DNA of 64,000 bases from Micromonospora lupini str. Lupac 08 (GCF_000297395.2 NZ_HF570108.1:6839737-6903736); one strand, 5' to 3'. Positions 16,736-25,236 are shown, counted from the first letter of the stretch. The notes: generated from the letters alone by a model not told the origin. Numbers and translations: made by a program.

Positions 16736-18046
16736 ATGCCACCTCGTCCGTACCGACCCGATGCCCTCACCTGGCAGATCTTCCGTGGCTCCGACGCTGT
16801 CCGGGCCGGCCTTATCAGTGAGCACCAGTTGCGCAACTCCGCCTGGGTGCGGTTGCGCCACGACGTCTATGCCGACGCACGACTGGACCGGGACCACGCA
16901 CTGGCCTGTCGCGCCGCCCTCCTGCGACTCCCGCCCGGCGTGGTGATCGGCGGCCCGTCGGCGGCATACCTGCACGGCATCGAACACGCCGCGGCCTTCA
17001 CCGATGACGTGCACGTCCTCGTGCCCCGGCGACTGCGGGTAGGCGCACAGCGCGGCCTCCGCGTCCACGTCAACGCCTTCACCCCACTCACGGCACGTAC
17101 ACCGAACACGGCACATCCAGCCGGCACGACCAGCCCGGACGCTGCAGGCCGAGCGGGCACGACGCGTCCGGGCACGGCAGGCCCAGCCGGCACGACGCGT
17201 CCGGGCACGGCAGGCCCAGCCGGCACGACGCGTCCGGGCACGGCAGGCCCAGCCGGCACGACGCGACCGGGCACGGCAGGCCCAGCCGACACGACGCGAC
17301 CGGGCACGGCAGGCCCAGCCGACACGACGCGTCCGGGCACGGCAGGCCCAGCGGGCACGACGAGCACGGCGCGCGCGGCGGGACCAGGGCAGCCCACGAA
17401 CGCCGGAGCCGCGCCACGATCGGCAGGGCCGCTGCCCCGACACGGCGCTGCGGCGGTCGCATCAGGCCACGGACTGATGACTGCCCCAGCGCCGACGCTC
17501 ATCGCCGGTGCGGGTGGTTCGATTCCCCGCTCCGATCCCGGCCGAGCTGCCTGGGAGACGGCCGTCTGGCTCGATCCGATCCGTGCGGTCGCCATCGTCG
17601 ACTCACTGCTCGGACGGGGATTGACCGACCGGGACGAACTGGCCGGCATCGCCGCCCGCAACGCGAACATGCCTGGTGGGCGACGTGCACAGTGGGTCTT
17701 CGATCTGGCCGACGCCGGGGCCCAGTCTCCGCCTGAATCGCAGTTGCGGGTACGACTGGTCCTCGGCGGGCTGCCGCGCCCCAGCGTTCAACATCCGGTA
17801 CGCCTGCCGAACGGCGTCGTCCTGCATCCGGATCTGGCATGGCCGGAGTTTCGGGTGGCGGTCGAGTACGACGGGCAGTGGCACGCGGACGCCGATCAAC
17901 TGCACCGCGACCGTCGGCGGCTGAACCTGCTCGTCGGTGCGGGTTGGCTGGTGCTGCATGTGACCAGCCGCCGCCTGCACGCCGAGTTCCCGGCGGTGCT
18001 CCGCGAGGTACGCGCCGCGCTGGTCGCCCGCGGCTGGCGCCGATGA
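16736..18046 (+). CDS. DUF559/Vsr-like nuclease with N-terminal AbiEi-like wing and repeat insertion, 436 aa
   Basis: The N-terminal 110 residues resemble the helix-turn-helix region of type IV toxin-antitoxin AbiEi-like proteins (SEHQLRNSAWVRLRHDVY, AAYLHGIEHA). A low-complexity insertion of about 130 residues follows, with six copies of the 11-residue unit TRPGTAGPAGT. The C-terminal 100 residues are a PD-(D/E)XK fold of the DUF559/very-short-patch-repair type: PPESQLRVRL, HPDLAWPEFRVAVEYDG (Asp ... Glu-Tyr-Asp) and GWLVLHVTSRRL. It is probably a DNA-acting nuclease of unknown role. ATG at 16736. No partner gene is adjacent. Confidence 0.8.
   Translation: MPPRPYRPDALTWQIFRGSDAVRAGLISEHQLRNSAWVRLRHDVYADARLDRDHALACRAALLRLPPGVVIGGPSAAYLHGIEHAAAFTDDVHVLVPRRLRVGAQRGLRVHVNAFTPLTARTPNTAHPAGTTSPDAAGRAGTTRPGTAGPAGTTRPGTAGPAGTTRPGTAGPAGTTRPGTAGPADTTRPGTAGPADTTRPGTAGPAGTTSTARAAGPGQPTNAGAAPRSAGPLPRHGAAAVASGHGLMTAPAPTLIAGAGGSIPRSDPGRAAWETAVWLDPIRAVAIVDSLLGRGLTDRDELAGIAARNANMPGGRRAQWVFDLADAGAQSPPESQLRVRLVLGGLPRPSVQHPVRLPNGVVLHPDLAWPEFRVAVEYDGQWHADADQLHRDRRRLNLLVGAGWLVLHVTSRRLHAEFPAVLREVRAALVARGWRR
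17158..17365 (+). repeat. 33-bp minisatellite inside the DUF559-type gene, six copies plus a partial
   Basis: Units begin with CACGACGCG at 17158, 17191, 17224, 17257, 17290 and 17323, with a partial seventh at 17356. All are 33 bp and in frame (11 residues). It is a different sequence from the 30-bp repeat 1.3 kb upstream but similar in style. Confidence 0.9.
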
Positions 18047-18069
18047 TCTCCCAGAGGCGTCCTGCGACG

Positions 18070-18150
18070 CTTGGTCATCTCGCCTTCCTGGAAACCGCCC
18101 TGTCCGTCGGGCATCGACACCCCGCCTTCAAGGAACCCGAGTCGATCAAG
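18070..18150. repeat. Dispersed palindromic element, copy 2
   Basis: The right arm, read on the minus strand, is CTTGATCGACTCGGGTTCCT. The left arm from 18070 (CTTGGTCATCTCGCCTTCCT) pairs with it imperfectly. The right arm shares about 17 bases with the left arm of the copy at 16535. Confidence 0.7.
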
Positions 18151-18203
18151 CCGCGCCCGACACAGGCCAAGCCCACCGCACCGGCCAGGGCCACCGCACG
18201 GGC

Positions 18204-18235
18204 GAGGCCCGGTCGACCGTGGTCGACCGGGCCTC
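18204..18235 (-). terminator. Terminator of the subtilase gene, perfect 15-bp stem
   Basis: GAGGCCCGGTCGACC and GGTCGACCGGGCCTC flank a 2-base centre, 11 bp past the subtilase stop. Confidence 0.75.
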
Positions 18236-18246
18236 CAGGTGGTGTC

Positions 18247-20037
18247 TTACGGGCGGGCGTTCGGCTTTAGCGGGGTCTTCACCGCCGCGTAGGCGTCGAC
18301 GATTCCGTACCCGTAGAAGCCGTTGAAGTTGACCCCACCGGCGCAGTACGCGTCGTAGGTCTCGTCACGGCCCTCGTTGCGGTACTGCTGCAGGCGCGGT
18401 TCCGGGCAGGCGTGCTCGGCCGCGGTGCGGTAGAGGTGCTGCTCGACCAGGTCCGGGGACATGCCGAAGCCACCCCGGCGCTCCGGCTTGCCGTACCGGC
18501 TGACGATCAGCGCGGCAACGCCGGCGGCGTGCGGGGACGCCATCGAGGTGCCCTGGAGGTAGGTGTAGTAGCCGCACTCACCGTTGGCCTTGCACTGCTT
18601 GAAGACGAGCGTGGCCACCCGCGGGTCGATGTTGCCGTTCGCGTCCACCTTCGGGTCCGGGATGGTGGCGGAGATCGGCTCCTCCTGGAGCACCTTCAGC
18701 GGGTAGCTGGAGAGGATCCGGTTGCCGGGGGTGTTGTACGTCGGGGTCCCGAAGCCGTCCCGGGCCCACCCACCCGGCGCGGCGACGGAGGTCTGCTCGG
18801 TGCCGTAGTTGGAGAAGTCCGACTTCTTGCCGGACGGGCCGACCGACGACACGCCGATCACGTGCGGGCCTTCGGTGGGCAGGTCCCAGCAGCTGTTGTT
18901 GTCGATCGGCCGGGGGTACGGGTTGGCGCCGTAGTCCGGGCTGGTGGTGTCGGTGCGGGGTGCGCCCAGGTCCTCGTTGTTGTTGCCGAGCGCGCCGACC
19001 AGGGTGACGCCCTTGTTGTGGGCGAAGACCAGGGCCCGCTTCATGGCCTTGATGATGGCCCGCTGTTCGGCCTGGGCCTGCGCGGAGTCGGCCGGGTTGG
19101 CGGTGCAGTTGTAGAGCCACGGGTCGACGTAGAACGACATGTTGACCACGTCGATCCCGGACCGGCCGGCGTAGATCAGGGCGTTGACCACCGGGTCGAG
19201 GAAGAAGTAGCCGGAGTCCTGGCCGCCCTTCAGCTCGACGAGCGAGACGTTCGGGGCGACACCGGAGAGGCCGAAGCCGTTGGCGGCCGCGCCGATGGTG
19301 CCGGCCACGTGGGTGCCGTGCCCGCCGTCGTCGGTGCCGACCGGGTCGAGGCAGCTCGCCACCTCGCAGGGGCCGTCCACGTCGGTCAGGTCCGGCGCGA
19401 AGTTGCGCGACAGCGACCAGTTGAAGTTCGGCGCGATGTCCGGGTGGCTGGCGTCGACGCCGGTGTCCAGCACGCCGACGGTCACCCGACGGTCACCGGG
19501 CTCGATCTTGCGGGCCGCGTCGGCCCGGATCATCGTCAGACCCCAGAGCTTCTCGTCGAGCGGGTCGAGCTTGGCACCCTTCTTCGCGGCCGCACCGGCA
19601 GAACCGGCAGAACCGGCCGCACCGGCAGAGCCGGCCACACCGGCCGCACCGGCAGCGCGCGCAGCACCAGCAGAGCCCGCAGCACCCGCAGCCGTCAGCG
19701 GCTCCTGCTCGACCCGATCCAGCTGAGGCTTCCGGCCGATGGCCTTCTGCTCGGCGGCGCCGATCAGGCTCGGGGCTGCCGTGGCCCTGGCCGCGAAGTC
19801 GGCCCGGTCACTGGTGACCTGGAACATGCCGACCTCGTCGGACCGGGACACCACAGTGCCGCCGGCTGCCCGGATGGCGGCGACGGCCGTGTCGGCGGCG
19901 AAGCCGTCCTCGGCGACGACCGTGAAGGTGCGGGAGGTGCTCGGCGCGGCGCTGGCTGGTACACCCAGGCCTGCTGCCGTCAGTGCCAGTGCTGCCGCGG
20001 TCGCGACGGCGCCGGCGGTGAAGCGCTTGCTCACCAC
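18247..20037 (-). CDS. Secreted S8 subtilisin-like serine protease, 596 aa
   Basis: GTG start with GAGAGGA six bases upstream. Signal peptide (KRFTAGAVATAAALALTAAG ... ASA), an I9-like propeptide, an Ala/Gly/Ser-rich low-complexity linker at about 116-152, then the S8 domain. The catalytic Asp is in VGVLDTGVD (about 190), the His in HGTHVAG (about 241) and the Ser in GTSMASPHAAG (about 499). The oxyanion Asn is in GALGNNNED. Several Cys (GPCEVASCLDP, FKQCKANGECGYY) suggest disulfides. No cell-wall anchor. It degrades extracellular protein, complementing the M4 enzyme at 4.7-7.1 kb. Confidence 0.95.
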   Translation of the reverse strand: MVSKRFTAGAVATAAALALTAAGLGVPASAAPSTSRTFTVVAEDGFAADTAVAAIRAAGGTVVSRSDEVGMFQVTSDRADFAARATAAPSLIGAAEQKAIGRKPQLDRVEQEPLTAAGAAGSAGAARAAGAAGVAGSAGAAGSAGSAGAAAKKGAKLDPLDEKLWGLTMIRADAARKIEPGDRRVTVGVLDTGVDASHPDIAPNFNWSLSRNFAPDLTDVDGPCEVASCLDPVGTDDGGHGTHVAGTIGAAANGFGLSGVAPNVSLVELKGGQDSGYFFLDPVVNALIYAGRSGIDVVNMSFYVDPWLYNCTANPADSAQAQAEQRAIIKAMKRALVFAHNKGVTLVGALGNNNEDLGAPRTDTTSPDYGANPYPRPIDNNSCWDLPTEGPHVIGVSSVGPSGKKSDFSNYGTEQTSVAAPGGWARDGFGTPTYNTPGNRILSSYPLKVLQEEPISATIPDPKVDANGNIDPRVATLVFKQCKANGECGYYTYLQGTSMASPHAAGVAALIVSRYGKPERRGGFGMSPDLVEQHLYRTAAEHACPEPRLQQYRNEGRDETYDAYCAGGVNFNGFYGYGIVDAYAAVKTPLKPNARP

Positions 20038-20139
20038 ATCGGATCCTCTCGTTGAGGGACGTGGCAGCCATCACACAACACCCACCAGCTTTACGCCAGG
20101 TGAACGTCCGTTATGGCGGTGAATCTCTCGTTCATCCGC

Positions 20140-20847
20140 TCAGCTCAATGCGGGCGATCCGGCCGACAGGTCCGCCAGGGCCGACGGCAGATCGGCCAGG
20201 GTCGACACCTCCGCGTCGGGGGTGAGCCCGGCCGGGCGGGGCAGCCCGTACCGGTTCAGCCACACCGATCGCAGGCCGGCCCGCCGGGGTGCCACCACGT
20301 CGTGCTCCCACGAGTCACCGACGTACACGATCTGGCCGGCGGGGACTCCGGCGGCCTCGACCACCGCCGCGTAGAACTCCGGGGCGGGTTTCTTGGGCAG
20401 CCCGTTCTCGTGCGCGTACAACTCGAAGGCGAACTCGCCGGCGAGCCCGCAGCGTTCGGCGCGGCTGTTGCCGTTGGTGGCGAAGCCCAGCGCGTACCGG
20501 GTGCGCAGCGCGGCAAGCGTCGGCGCGACGTCCGGGAAGGGGCGGGTGAGGGCGAAGCGGCGGGCGAAGAAGAGAGCGGCGATCTCGTCCAGGTGGTCGT
20601 CGAGCCCGGCGCGGACCAGCGATCGGGCCAGCGCGGCGCGGCGGATCTCCAGCACCGGGGCCGCGCTCAGCCTGCCGAAGACGGCATCCCAGTCGGATTC
20701 CAGCTCGGCGAGCGTCACGCCGGCCGCGACCGGCGTACGGCGGCGCATCTCGTCGAGGACGGCCACCAGCCCGCCGGTCACCGCCGGCCGCAGGTCCAGC
20801 AGGGTCTCGTCGGCGTCGAACACCACGGTGGTCAGCACGACGTCCAC
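20140..20847 (-). CDS. HAD-superfamily hydrolase, 235 aa
   Basis: The nucleophile motif FDADETLLDL is near the N-terminus. It is followed by a helical cap, motif II ALGFATNGNS, a Lys in NGLPKKPAPEFY, and the acidic motif VYVGDSWEHDVVAPRRAGL. Probably a cytosolic phosphatase for a small phosphorylated metabolite. Two GTG starts (20847, 20838) are possible. The first lies four bases after the EamA stop, so the two genes are probably translated together. Confidence 0.88.
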   Translation of the reverse strand: MDVVLTTVVFDADETLLDLRPAVTGGLVAVLDEMRRRTPVAAGVTLAELESDWDAVFGRLSAAPVLEIRRAALARSLVRAGLDDHLDEIAALFFARRFALTRPFPDVAPTLAALRTRYALGFATNGNSRAERCGLAGEFAFELYAHENGLPKKPAPEFYAAVVEAAGVPAGQIVYVGDSWEHDVVAPRRAGLRSVWLNRYGLPRPAGLTPDAEVSTLADLPSALADLSAGSPALS

Positions 20848-20851
20848 TCTC

Positions 20852-21808
20852 TCACTGCGTGCTGTGGGCCAGCACGGGCTCGGGTGTGGCGGGCGCGGGC
20901 GTGCCGCGCAGCTCGTCGAGGCGCACCAGGGCGACCCCGGCGACGATGAGCGCACCGCCGAAGAGCTGCCACGCGGTCGGCAGCTCGTCGAGGAACAGCC
21001 AGGCGATCAGCACCGCGAAAAGCACCTCGGTCAGCCCGACGAACGACGACAGCCGGGGGCCGAGGATCCGGGTGCCGGCGATGCCGGCCAGGTACGCGAT
21101 CACGGCGGCGACCAGGGTGAGCCCGACGATCGGCAGTAGCCAGGTGGTGCGGTGCCCGGCGAAGGTGACCTCGCCGAACGTGGCGCGCAGGGGCAGCACA
21201 CCGGTCAGCCCGACGAGGAGCAGCACCACGGCACCGACGGCCATGCCGCCGCTGGCCATGGCGACCGAGGGCAACCGGGGGTCGACCCGACCGGCGAGCA
21301 CGAAGTAGCCGGCCAGGCCGAACGCGGCGCCCAGCCCCCACAGCAGGCCGACGGGGTGGAAGCCGGCGGTGCCGGTGAGGTCCAGGACGAACGCCAGCCC
21401 GCACAGGGCGGCCGCCGAACCGGCCACGGTGAGTCGCCGGGGACGCTGACCGTGCCGCAGCCACATCCAGCCCACGACGAGGATGATGCCCAGGTACTCC
21501 AGCAGGAGCGCGATGCCGACCGGGAGGTAGCGCACGGCGTTGAAGAAGCACACCTGCGCCAGCGCCACCCCGAGCAGCCCGAACATCACGACCGCCGCGC
21601 TGTTGTGGCGGAGCACGTGCCACCTGCCGCGCAGCGACAGCAGGGCGGGGATCGCCAGCACCAGGGCCGCCACGCCGACCCGGACGACCACCGCGGCCTC
21701 GGCCGACCAGCCGGCCTCGATGAGCGACCGCGCGAAGGTGCCCGAGGTGGCGAACGTGACCGCGGAGAGCAGTGCCAGCGCGGCGCCGACGGCGGGTCGT
21801 GACTGCAT
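20852..21808 (-). CDS. EamA/DMT-family transporter, 318 aa
   Basis: Ten predicted membrane helices arranged as two EamA repeats, for example GAALALLSAVTFATSGTFA at the start of repeat one and GLTEVLFAVLIAWLFLDELP near the end of repeat two. ATG at 21808 with GAGGAG upstream. Exports small metabolites such as amino acids or drugs; the substrate is unknown. It is divergent from the CGNR protein, a common regulator-target arrangement, and the HAD gene follows in the same operon. Confidence 0.92.
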   Translation of the reverse strand: MQSRPAVGAALALLSAVTFATSGTFARSLIEAGWSAEAAVVVRVGVAALVLAIPALLSLRGRWHVLRHNSAAVVMFGLLGVALAQVCFFNAVRYLPVGIALLLEYLGIILVVGWMWLRHGQRPRRLTVAGSAAALCGLAFVLDLTGTAGFHPVGLLWGLGAAFGLAGYFVLAGRVDPRLPSVAMASGGMAVGAVVLLLVGLTGVLPLRATFGEVTFAGHRTTWLLPIVGLTLVAAVIAYLAGIAGTRILGPRLSSFVGLTEVLFAVLIAWLFLDELPTAWQLFGGALIVAGVALVRLDELRGTPAPATPEPVLAHSTQ

Positions 21809-21878
21809 CTCGGGCTCCTCGGGACGACACGGTGTCATGAGCAAACTATCCTTGTGCTCATGACGCTAGGCGGCCACC

Positions 21879-22439
21879 GTGACAGGAGTCAAGTTGCTAT
21901 TCGCTCATGACACCGAATGTTCGCTGATCGCCGCCACCGCGCTTGTCAACACGGCGGGCCGCGACGGTGAGCTGCTGCCCGACGTCGCCGCGCTGGACAC
22001 GTTCTTCAGCCGGCACTCCTACAGCGGACGGCACGAGCACACCGACGCCGAGCTGCGTGCCGTGCGGGAGCTGCGGCCCCGGCTGCGCCGGATCTGGCAC
22101 GCCGAGCCCGCCGAGATCGTCGCCATGGTCAACGCCCTGCTGTTGGAGCACCGGGCGATACCGCAGCTCATCGAGCACGACGACGAGCCGTACCACCTGC
22201 ATGCCGTTCCCCGCGACGCGCCGCTGGCCACCCGGATGGCGGTGGAGGCGGCGATGGCGATCGCCGACCTGGTCCGGATGGGCGAGTTGAGCCGGCTGCG
22301 GATCTGCGAGTACCCGGACTGCGACAACGTGGTCGTCGACCTGTCCCGCAACCGGTCGCGACGGTTCTGCGAGGCCGGCTGCGGCAACCGGGCGGCGGTG
22401 ACCGCCTACCGGGCTCGCAGGGCCGCCGGCCGGTCCTGA
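21879..22439 (+). CDS. CGNR zinc-finger protein with ABATE domain, 186 aa
   Basis: The N-terminal ABATE domain (LIAATALVNTAGRDGELLPD) is followed by the CGNR treble-clef finger: CEYPDCDNVVVDLSRNRSRR then FCEAGCGNRAAVTAYRARR. Such proteins are predicted stress-linked transcription regulators. GTG start. It is divergent from the EamA transporter across 70 bp, so it may regulate that gene. Its last 34 bases overlap the end of the convergent GNAT gene. Confidence 0.9.
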   Translation: MTGVKLLFAHDTECSLIAATALVNTAGRDGELLPDVAALDTFFSRHSYSGRHEHTDAELRAVRELRPRLRRIWHAEPAEIVAMVNALLLEHRAIPQLIEHDDEPYHLHAVPRDAPLATRMAVEAAMAIADLVRMGELSRLRICEYPDCDNVVVDLSRNRSRRFCEAGCGNRAAVTAYRARRAAGRS

Positions 22440-22999
22440 GCGGCGGCCCACTCGTCGGCCCGTAGCTCGTACTCCACCTCGCCGTGCTCGGTCCCCGGGA
22501 TCGGGTCGTCGAACTGAAGGTGGAAGGTGCGCACGTGCCGCAGCCCCGCCTTCTCCAGCACCCGGCGGGACCGCTCGTTGACGGCCATCGTCTCGGCCCA
22601 CACCCGACGCACGCCCACGGTGTCGAAGGCGTACCGGACCAGCGCCCGCGACCCCTCGGTTGCCAGGCCGCGCCCCCACGTCGAGCGGCGCAGCCGGTAA
22701 CCCAGCTCGGCCTCGCTGCCGTCCTCCGACGGGTCGAGCGCGAACCAGCCCAGGAAGTCGCCGCCCGCCGGGTCGAGCGCCGCCCAGCGACCGAGCCCGG
22801 GACGCCGCTCGTACTGCGCCAGCAGCCTCGGCACCTGCTCGTCCCGCACGGTGGCGCGCGGGGTGGCGACGCCGCCGGTGAGGAAACGCATCACCTCGGG
22901 ATCGCTGTCCAACTCGACAATCGCGTCCACGTCGGCTGTCGTCAGCCGCCGCAACCGCAGCCGCTCGGTCCCGGGAGGAACCAGGTCATCGCCACCCAT
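22406..22999 (-). CDS. GNAT N-acetyltransferase (RimJ/RimL-like), 197 aa
   Basis: Typical GNAT strands and the acetyl-CoA pyrophosphate loop: LGYRLRRSTWGRGLATEGSRA, then VRRVWAETMAVNERSRRVLE and GLRHVRTFHL. ATG at 22999; longer frames upstream have no family similarity. Transfers acetyl from acetyl-CoA to an amine, possibly a protein N-terminus. Substrate unknown. Confidence 0.9.
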   Translation of the reverse strand: MGGDDLVPPGTERLRLRRLTTADVDAIVELDSDPEVMRFLTGGVATPRATVRDEQVPRLLAQYERRPGLGRWAALDPAGGDFLGWFALDPSEDGSEAELGYRLRRSTWGRGLATEGSRALVRYAFDTVGVRRVWAETMAVNERSRRVLEKAGLRHVRTFHLQFDDPIPGTEHGEVEYELRADEWAAAQDRPAALRAR

Positions 23000-23079
23000 G
23001 ACCGGATCATCCCGCCGCCCCGACGACCCCGTCGAGCGGTTTACCACCCGCGACCGCCGTCGCGGGCCGGGCGGTCGCG

Positions 23080-23262
23080 TCAGCGCGGCGGCGCGACCAC
23101 GAAGAGCCTCCAGGAGTACGCGTCGACCACCAGCACGGGCCCGTCCGAGTCCTTGCTGTCTCGCACCCCGACCACGTCCCCGAGATTCGTAGCCACCTCG
23201 ACGCACTGGTCGTTGGATCCGCTCCGGCTGCTCTTGCGCCACCAGGCCCGGGTCAACTCCAC
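23080..23262 (-). CDS. DUF397 small protein, 60 aa
   Basis: Matches the DUF397 pattern: WWRKSSRSGSNDQCVEVATN, VGVRDSKDSDGPVLVV and a final W-F pair. The GTG start overlaps the stop of the upstream XRE regulator by 10 bases. XRE/DUF5753 plus DUF397 pairs occur in many copies in Streptomyces and Micromonospora, where they resemble AbaA/BldB-type developmental or toxin-antitoxin-like modules. Probable small cytosolic partner of the regulator. Confidence 0.88.
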   Translation of the reverse strand: MELTRAWWRKSSRSGSNDQCVEVATNLGDVVGVRDSKDSDGPVLVVDAYSWRLFVVAPPR

Positions 23263-24065
23263 GACTCCGCCACTTCCCTCAACAGCTCGATCGACTCCTG
23301 AGGTGGCAACGCCTCTCCGAGGGTCGCCTCCCAGGTCCACTGTAGGCGGAGCAGATCGACTGGTCGGTCGAGTTCCTGGCCACCTATCTGGCCACCAAGG
23401 TAGGCAAGGTCGCTGTGGTCGTCGAGCGTGGCAAGGATGAAAGGCCCGTTCAGACCGGGGTACTCCTCGGCAGATCGCGGCACGACGTGTACCTGAACCC
23501 GTGGATGCTCGGTCGCCAAGCGGGCCAGGTGCAGCGCCTGCTCGCACATCACCTTGCGACCGCCGACGCGCCGCCGCAGCACCGACTCGTCAAGTACAGC
23601 GACCACATGCGGCGGCCGGTCCTCGTAGAGGACCCGCTGGCTGTCCATCCGGTCGGTCAGCCGACGCTCAACCTCGTCGGCATCGAGCAACCTGTCCGAT
23701 TCGAAGACGGCACGAGCGTAGTCCTCGGTTTGTAGCAGGCCAGGGACATGCAGCGGGTCGAACCAGCGCAGCGCACGCGCCTCCGCGAGGATCCTGCGCC
23801 AGCCGCGTAGCCAGGGCTGCGCCTTGTCGAGGCTGACAAGTTCGGTGGACATCCGGCCGAAGAGGCCGCCGGTGTCCAGGGCGCGGTCGACGAGTTCCAG
23901 GTACTTGGCGGTGGGCGCCTGTTGACCCAACTCGACCGCGCTGACCATCGACGGCGAGTAGTTCACCGCCTTGGCCAGCTCGTCCTGACTCCAGCCCCGG
24001 CGGGCGCGCGCCCGGCGCAGCTCCGCGACCAGGAACGCCGCCGCCGTCATCTGTCCATCGGCCAT
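23253..24065 (-). CDS. XRE-family regulator with DUF5753 domain, 270 aa
   Basis: N-terminal helix-turn-helix (RRARARRGWSQDELAKAVNY, SPSMVSAVELGQQ). The C-terminal DUF5753 domain contains GLLQTEDYARAVF, RMDSQRVL, VVAVLDESVLRRRVGG and VQVHVVP. ATG at 24065 or, 15 bases in, at 24050. It forms an overlapping pair with the DUF397 gene. Likely a DNA-binding regulator of development or secondary metabolism; ligand unknown. Confidence 0.92.
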   Translation of the reverse strand: MADGQMTAAAFLVAELRRARARRGWSQDELAKAVNYSPSMVSAVELGQQAPTAKYLELVDRALDTGGLFGRMSTELVSLDKAQPWLRGWRRILAEARALRWFDPLHVPGLLQTEDYARAVFESDRLLDADEVERRLTDRMDSQRVLYEDRPPHVVAVLDESVLRRRVGGRKVMCEQALHLARLATEHPRVQVHVVPRSAEEYPGLNGPFILATLDDHSDLAYLGGQIGGQELDRPVDLLRLQWTWEATLGEALPPQESIELLREVAESWS

Positions 24066-24299
24066 GCCCTGCCGCCCTCCACCCCGCCAGCGATCATCTC
24101 CAGCCGGCCACCACCGACGTCACCGCCGGCGAACAGGGCAGCTACGACGACGAGGCCAAACCCTTCCGACCGTAGTCGTCCGATCACCAGACTGTGAAGC
24201 GCGGCACCGCTCCCCGTCCCCCGGGCCCGGCGGTGCCGCACGGGACCGCCCGCTCCCCCGTGCCGGGCGGTCCCACCCCCGGACCAAGCCGACCGACCA

Positions 24300-24381
24300 C
24301 ACAAGATTCCGCTCGATGGTGGATGTAGTGGGGTCCTGGCGTTCGGACACCACTACATCCGGGATCGAGCACGATCTTGTG
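24300..24381. repeat. 82-bp imperfect palindrome in the XRE upstream region
   Basis: The 31-bp arms 24300-24330 and 24351-24381 match at 25 of 31 positions as inverted repeats, with CACAAGAT, GCTCGAT and GGATGTAGTG conserved in both. The centre is 20 bp. It occupies the otherwise gene-free interval 24066-24473 between the divergent XRE gene and the small protein at 24474. It is a dispersed-element or regulatory hairpin candidate. Confidence 0.75.
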
Positions 24382-24473
24382 GGTCGGTGCCGACACCGGG
24401 GCGCCACGGCACCCGCCACCGGGCGCGCGGGGTGATAACGCCAAACGCATCAGCTCCAAAGGAAGGCCGCAGC

Positions 24474-24761
24474 ATGCCCCGGACCGCCCTGGACGATCGC
24501 ACTGCGACGCCTCGTCGACCGCACCTGCCGCTGCGTCCACTCTGGCTCTGCCGGGTCTGCGCCGGGCCTTGGCCGTGCGCGGTCGCGCGGCTCACCCTTC
24601 GGCAGGAGTACGCCCACGACCGGATCGCATTGAGCATCTACCTGTGCACAGTCCTGCACGACGCGGCGGCGGACCTGTACCGGCTCAACCCGCACGACGG
24701 TCCGGACCCCACGGCGCTCTACGTCCGCTTCCTCGGATGGGCGGCACTGCCCGACCGCTGA
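24474..24761 (+). CDS. Small Cys-containing protein of unknown function, 95 aa
   Basis: ATG with GGAAGG upstream. A short CRVCAGPWPC segment (three Cys within 10 residues) near residue 30 is followed by a helical stretch (RIALSIYLCTVLHDAAADLY) and an end FLGWAAL. Similar small proteins lie beside XRE/DUF397 modules in Micromonosporaceae, sometimes mislabelled flavin reductase; this is from memory. The Cys cluster could bind a metal. Function unknown. Confidence 0.65.
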   Translation: MPRTALDDRTATPRRPHLPLRPLWLCRVCAGPWPCAVARLTLRQEYAHDRIALSIYLCTVLHDAAADLYRLNPHDGPDPTALYVRFLGWAALPDR

Positions 24762-24813
24762 CGCTCGCCGCCGAGAGCCGCGCCGAGGGCAGCCCTGCCA
24801 TCGAGGGAAGCGC

Positions 24814-25236
24814 TCAGTGCCTGGCGAGCCGTTCCAGCAGGGCGGCGCTGCGGGCCAGCAACGCCCGCTCCTCGTCGGTGAGTTCGGCCTCGATGGCCTG
24901 GGCGAGCCAACCGGCCCGGCGGCTGCGCTCCGCTTCCAGCGCGGCCCGACCCGCGTCGGACAGCTCGACCAGCGACTTGCGGCCGTCCGTGGGGTGCGCC
25001 CGACGGGTGACCAGGTCCTGTTCCAGGAGCAGGCCCACCGCCCGGGCCATCGACTGGGGGCGTACGCGCTGGTCGGCGGCGAGGTCACTGGTGGTCATGG
25101 CGCCGTCGCGGTCGAGGGCGCCGAGCACGGCGATCTGACCGAGCGGGATGCGGTCCTCGTTCTTGACGCGCCGGGTGAGCTTGCCCATCGCGGTCCGCAG
25201 TTCGGCGGCGATGGCGGCGGCTTCCGAGGTGGGCAC
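24814..25236 (-). CDS. MarR-family transcriptional regulator, 140 aa
   Basis: Winged helix with GQIAVLGALDRDGAMTTSDL, RVRPQSMARAVGLLLEQDL and the wing RRAHPTDGRKSLVELSDAG. GTG start at 25236; a longer in-frame start at 25284 would run into the operator. Divergent from the enolase gene over a 176-bp region that carries a pair of related palindromes. Probably binds there and represses itself and the enolase in response to a small ligand. Confidence 0.88.
   Translation of the reverse strand: MPTSEAAAIAAELRTAMGKLTRRVKNEDRIPLGQIAVLGALDRDGAMTTSDLAADQRVRPQSMARAVGLLLEQDLVTRRAHPTDGRKSLVELSDAGRAALEAERSRRAGWLAQAIEAELTDEERALLARSAALLERLARH

Noticed and set aside
18412..20055. 547-codon open frame antisense to the subtilase
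   Set aside because: Opposite a gene with full catalytic triad; sequence is low-complexity and motif-free.
20103..20114. AACGTCCGTTAT upstream of the subtilase, whose reverse complement occurs at 63974-63985
   Set aside because: A 12-bp match in 64 kb of GC-rich DNA may be chance, and the two contexts share nothing obvious.
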